DNA of 46,184 bases from Puniceibacterium antarcticum (GTDB lineage: Bacteria > Pseudomonadota > Alphaproteobacteria > Rhodobacterales > Rhodobacteraceae). Below, piece by piece: positions 43,098 through 46,184 of the stretch; position 1 is the stretch's first letter, and each line of letters opens with the position of its first letter. Location of the stretch: assembly GCF_002760615.1 (NCBI RefSeq), contig NZ_AWWI01000049.1, forward strand, positions 1 through 46,184, given 5' to 3'. The notes beneath the pieces are model-generated. The model saw only the letters and a program-made list of their open reading frames with translations. It was not told the DNA's origin and made no database searches. Both the position numbers and the translations under genes were made by a program.

Positions 43098-43640
43098 ATG
43101 GCATTGGAAAAAAATGGCCTGATGACGCGGCTGGGGCGTGTCCTACGGTCTTTCGTCCATCCCCAAGTACTGATCCATCCCTTCCGGATACTGCATTACT
43201 ACGGCTACAGCCATGCGCTTCAGCGTCCTCGCTTGACGATGGGCCGGGATGTGCGGCTGGCGCCAAACAGCTCTTTTCGCAACGGTGAAAGGATCGCGCT
43301 TGGTGAAAAGGTACAGGTGGGGGAATACTGCGCCCTCTGGGCCGGACGCAGCAGCAGCTGGATCCGCGTGGGGGCCCGCACGACCTTTGGTCCGGGGTGT
43401 TTCATAACCGCTGCCGATTATGGGCTGGCGGCAGATCAGCGGATCACGGATCAGGACATGGTCGAACGGGACGTGATCATCGGTGCGGACTGCTGGATCG
43501 GAACAAAGGCGGTCATCACGGCTGGCGTTACGCTGGGCGATGGCTGCGTGATCGGCGCGGGGTCGGTGGTGACCAAAGATGTGCCTGCAGGGGCCATTGC
43601 GGCTGGAATCCCTGCCAAGGTCATCCGCATGCGTACATGA
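43098..43640 (+). CDS. hexapeptide-repeat acyltransferase (WbbJ/LbetaH type)
   Basis: 180 residues with left-handed beta-helix repeats: LTMGRDVRLAPNS, RIALGEKVQVGEYC, SWIRVGARTTFGPGCFITAA, then DVIIGADCWIGTKAVITAGV, TLGDGCVIGAGSVVTKDVPA and GIPAKVIRMRT. The last block is the acetyl-CoA-binding end of O-acetyltransferases such as WbbJ or NodL. The ~45-residue N-terminus is basic and may contact the membrane. It probably O-acetylates the exopolysaccharide. Last gene of the operon started at 39759 (21 bp after the kinase), converging on the epimerase gene. Confidence 0.85.
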   Translation: MALEKNGLMTRLGRVLRSFVHPQVLIHPFRILHYYGYSHALQRPRLTMGRDVRLAPNSSFRNGERIALGEKVQVGEYCALWAGRSSSWIRVGARTTFGPGCFITAADYGLAADQRITDQDMVERDVIIGADCWIGTKAVITAGVTLGDGCVIGAGSVVTKDVPAGAIAAGIPAKVIRMRT

Positions 43641-43673
43641 GCTTGTGCTGGAGCCTGTAAGCGCTGGTACGCC

Positions 43674-44702
43674 TTACGACGAAGCGCCCGCCTCGTTCGG
43701 GCGGTAATAGTCGCGGTACCAAGCGACGAACTTGGCCACGCCCTCCGCCACATCCGTGCCGGGTCTATAGTCCGTCAGCGTTTGCAGAAGCGTTGCATCC
43801 GCCCAAGTGGCGGGCACATCCCCCGGCTGCATGGGCATCAAATTGCGAGTCGCCGACATGCCAGTCGCGGCCTCGATTGCGGCAATAAAATCCAGCAGCT
43901 GCACAGCATTGGAATTTCCGATGTTGACGACACGGTGCGGTGCTACGGGAGAGAGGCTGTCGCCGTCGGGCACGATGCCATCCTGGGGCCGCTCGGGAAC
44001 CGCGTTCATCAGCAGCCGGATCGCATGCACCAGATCGTCGATATAGGTGAAATCCCGCTTCATGTCGCCGTGGTTGTAGACATCAATCGGCTTGCCTTCG
44101 AGCACCGCCTTGGTGAACTTGAACAGGGCCATGTCCGGACGCCCCCAGGGCCCGTAGACGGTGAAAAAACGGAACATCGTGATCGGGAGATCAAATAGAT
44201 GCGCATAGCTGTGCGCCATGTTCTCCATTGCTTTCTTGGTGGCGGCGTAGAAGGACATCTGGTGGTCCGCCTTGTCGGTTTCTCTGTAGGGCATCTGCGT
44301 GTTGGCGCCGTAAGCCGAAGAGGTCGAGGCCAGCAGCATGTGTGTGGGCGGATAGGCCCGGGCCGCTTCGAGGATTTCGAAGGCACCGGTGATGTTGCTT
44401 TCCAGATAGGAGCGCGGATTTTCGATCGAATACCGCACCCCCGCCTGCGCCGCGAGGTGTACGACGTAATCCGGCCGATGTTCCTCGAACAGGCTCATGA
44501 CTAGCCCCGGCTCTTCGACACGCCCGATCACCGGAGTGAACGCTTCACCTGCGAGCATGGCGTGCCGCGCCTCCTTGAGCGAGATATCGTAATAATCAGT
44601 CAGTGCATCCAGGCCGACAACGCGAAAACCATCCGCCAGCAGTCTCTTGCAGAAATGATATCCAATGAAGCCTGCGGATCCGGTGACAAGCACTGTCTGC
44701 AT
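43674..44702 (-). CDS. UDP-glucuronate 4-epimerase-like NAD-dependent epimerase
   Basis: 342 residues from ATG 44702, with GAGGGA about 7 bases upstream; a TTG at 44717 overlaps the ugd stop and is less likely. Rossmann motif GSAGFIGYHFCKRL (8-21), LAAQAGVRYSIENP (83-96, the signature of UDP-glucuronate epimerases of the LspL/Cap1J type), Ser127-Ser-Ser-Ala-Tyr and Tyr152-xxx-Lys156 in SFYAATKKAME, then TVYGPWGRPDMA and KRDFTYIDD. It interconverts UDP-glucuronate and UDP-galacturonate. The gene is 11 bp downstream of ugd, which provides its substrate, so they form an operon. Confidence 0.88.
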   Translation of the reverse strand: MQTVLVTGSAGFIGYHFCKRLLADGFRVVGLDALTDYYDISLKEARHAMLAGEAFTPVIGRVEEPGLVMSLFEEHRPDYVVHLAAQAGVRYSIENPRSYLESNITGAFEILEAARAYPPTHMLLASTSSAYGANTQMPYRETDKADHQMSFYAATKKAMENMAHSYAHLFDLPITMFRFFTVYGPWGRPDMALFKFTKAVLEGKPIDVYNHGDMKRDFTYIDDLVHAIRLLMNAVPERPQDGIVPDGDSLSPVAPHRVVNIGNSNAVQLLDFIAAIEAATGMSATRNLMPMQPGDVPATWADATLLQTLTDYRPGTDVAEGVAKFVAWYRDYYRPNEAGASS

Positions 44703-44713
44703 GGTCAAATCCC

Positions 44714-45880
44714 TCAATCCCCGCCGAACAGATCGCGGGTGAAGACTTTGTCTTTTACGTCTGCAATGTCGTCGGTCAACCGGTTGGCCACGATCAGATC
44801 CGCCTCGGCCTTGAAGGCCGCGAGATCCGCGATCACGCGCGATTTGAAAAACTCTGTCTCCTCAAGCACCGGTTCATAGACGATGACTTCGATGCCTTTG
44901 GCTTTCAGGCGCTTCATGATTCCCTGAATGGAGCTTTGGCGAAAGTTGTCTGACCCCGCCTTCATCACCAGCCGATAGATGCCCACAACCTTGGGGCTGC
45001 GCAGCAGGATCTGGTCGGACAGAAAGTCTTTGCGCGTGCGGTTCGCATCGACAATGGCGCGGATGAGGTTCTGCGGCACCTGATCGTAATTCGCCAGAAG
45101 CTGCTTGGTGTCCTTGGGCAGGCAGTAGCCGCCATAGCCGAAGGAGGGGTTGTTGTAATGCCCGCCGATGCGGGGATCGAGGCTGATACCGTCGATGATC
45201 TGGCGTGAATTCATTCCGCCAGCCATCGCATAGCTGTCCAGCTCGTTGAAGAACGCCACCCGCATCGCGAGATAGGTGTTGGCGAACAGCTTGATGGCCT
45301 CGGCCTCGTCCGGATCCGTGAACAGCACATTCACATCCGTCTTTTCGGACCCTTCGAGCAAGAGATCGGCAAAGATCCGGGCCCGTTCGGAACGCTCGCC
45401 CACTATGATCCGCGAGGGATGCAGATTGTCATAGAGCGCACGGCCCTCGCGCAGGAATTCCGGGCTGAAGATCACCTGATCCGTCTCCATTTCCCGTCTG
45501 ATGTGGCGGACATAGCCGACGGGGATCGTCGATTTGATGACGATGGTGGCCTTTGGGTTGACGGCCATCACATCCGAGATCACCGTCTCGACGCTGGATG
45601 TGTCAAAATAATTGTTCTGTGAATCATAGTTTGTGGGCGTTGCTACGATCACGTATTCGGCGTCGGCATAGGCTGATGCGGCGTCTGTTGTGGCTTTGAG
45701 CTGCAAAGGACGGTTGGCCAAAAAATCCTCAAGCTCGCTATCCACGATGGGGGACTTGCCGACATTGACCATCTTCACCCTGGCTTCGGAGATATCTACC
45801 GCCATCACGGGATGGTTCTGCGCCAGAAGGACGGCGTTCGAAAGGCCGACATAGCCGAGGCCTGCAATTGCAATCTTCAT
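44714..45880 (-). CDS. ugd: UDP-glucose 6-dehydrogenase
   Basis: 388 residues, the short form of the family. NAD-binding [15 protein letters not shown] (7-21), [34 protein letters not shown] and the catalytic Cys253 in [14 protein letters not shown] are all present, with Lys197 in [17 protein letters not shown]. It oxidises UDP-glucose to UDP-glucuronate with two NAD+. ATG 45880 is the natural start. First gene of a two-gene operon with the epimerase; the ~300 bp upstream presumably hold its promoter. Confidence 0.95.
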   Translation of the reverse strand: MKIAIAGLGYVGLSNAVLLAQNHPVMAVDISEARVKMVNVGKSPIVDSELEDFLANRPLQLKATTDAASAYADAEYVIVATPTNYDSQNNYFDTSSVETVISDVMAVNPKATIVIKSTIPVGYVRHIRREMETDQVIFSPEFLREGRALYDNLHPSRIIVGERSERARIFADLLLEGSEKTDVNVLFTDPDEAEAIKLFANTYLAMRVAFFNELDSYAMAGGMNSRQIIDGISLDPRIGGHYNNPSFGYGGYCLPKDTKQLLANYDQVPQNLIRAIVDANRTRKDFLSDQILLRSPKVVGIYRLVMKAGSDNFRQSSIQGIMKRLKAKGIEVIVYEPVLEETEFFKSRVIADLAAFKAEADLIVANRLTDDIADVKDKVFTRDLFGGD

Positions 45881-46184
45881 GTCCCATGCCTCCTAGCATC
45901 GACTGAGTAGGATTTTTCTAATGTTGTGATAAGCTTAAGTTGTCACAGCCAATACATGCACCCAGTCTGTATAGACACAACTACCGGTGACCGCAATTGC
46001 ACACCTCCATCATATCTTGCCGGCTCTGATGGGCATCGATGATGTGATTGCCCCCCCGTCGGCATTGATGTGCCATATGTGGACGGCCCTCTCCTCGCAA
46101 GAACTCTTTGATGAATTTGATTGGCTTTGTTGATGGCGTGGATGCCCCTCCTGACGGCATCGCAATGTGCCATTGTGGTGAGTG
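45881..46184. other. upstream region of ugd, no recognised gene
   Basis: 304 bp at the window's right edge. A 76-codon minus-strand frame (45943-46173) resembles no family I know and could be a decayed IS scrap. The ugd promoter should lie within the first ~100 bp, which are AT-rich (TAGGATTTTTCTAATGTTG around 45908-45926). Confidence 0.45.

Noticed and set aside
1-46184. tRNA, rRNA and CRISPR arrays
   Set aside because: No cloverleaf-like sequence, rRNA signature or regularly spaced direct repeats beyond the iterons were seen by eye; no tool was run.

Overview
The window is a stretch of an alphaproteobacterial extrachromosomal replicon, most likely a plasmid of the Roseobacter group (Rhodobacteraceae). 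A replication initiator of the RPA type (repA) is divergent from a parAB operon across an AT-rich origin with iterons and a DnaA box. It lies beside a complete dTDP-L-rhamnose operon, a kps-type ABC exporter and a second polysaccharide locus. From general knowledge this matches the RepA-I 'rhamnose/biofilm plasmids' of roseobacters. The species cannot be fixed from the sequence; the dense insertion sequences suggest an IS-rich genus such as Octadecabacter, but that is a guess.

Layout. 1-5420: an IS graveyard (IS5, IS4, IS427-group and possible IS110 pieces, one IS nested in another) enclosing one sulfotransferase-like gene. 5587-18335: polysaccharide genes, namely a four-domain giant glycosyltransferase (-), a sulfotransferase/coiled-coil protein (+), a phosphohexomutase (-), a GT2-WsaF-like glycosyltransferase (+), kpsT and kpsE (-) and kpsM (+). 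18380-22466: the replication/partition module (parS-like palindromes, parB, parA, origin, repA). 22466-24630: IS630 plus IS6 and IS110 ruins. 24752-26173: manC. 26232-28291: IS66 remnant, broken IS3 element and a decapitated ORF. 28386-34098: rmlCBDA, a GT2 and a GT4. 34155-43640: an EPS locus resembling the XrtA/PEP-CTERM-associated type (beta-barrel, Wza-like export protein, TPR lipoprotein, ExeA-like ATPase, chain-length protein, CpsD-like kinase, acyltransferase). 43674-45880: UDP-glucuronate epimerase and UDP-glucose dehydrogenase.

How the genes fit together. The window can make dTDP-L-rhamnose (RmlABCD), probably GDP-mannose (phosphomannomutase plus ManC), UDP-glucuronate (Ugd) and probably UDP-galacturonate (epimerase). 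Several rhamnan-type glycosyltransferases, two sulfotransferase-like proteins and an acyltransferase point to a rhamnose-containing, possibly sulfated and acetylated surface polysaccharide. Two export routes are represented: KpsM/T/E (ABC type) and a Wza/Wzc/CpsD-like set. No priming glycosyltransferase, Wzx flippase, Wzy polymerase, KpsC/KpsS, exosortase, tRNA, rRNA or CRISPR array was recognised, so the pathway must be completed outside the window.
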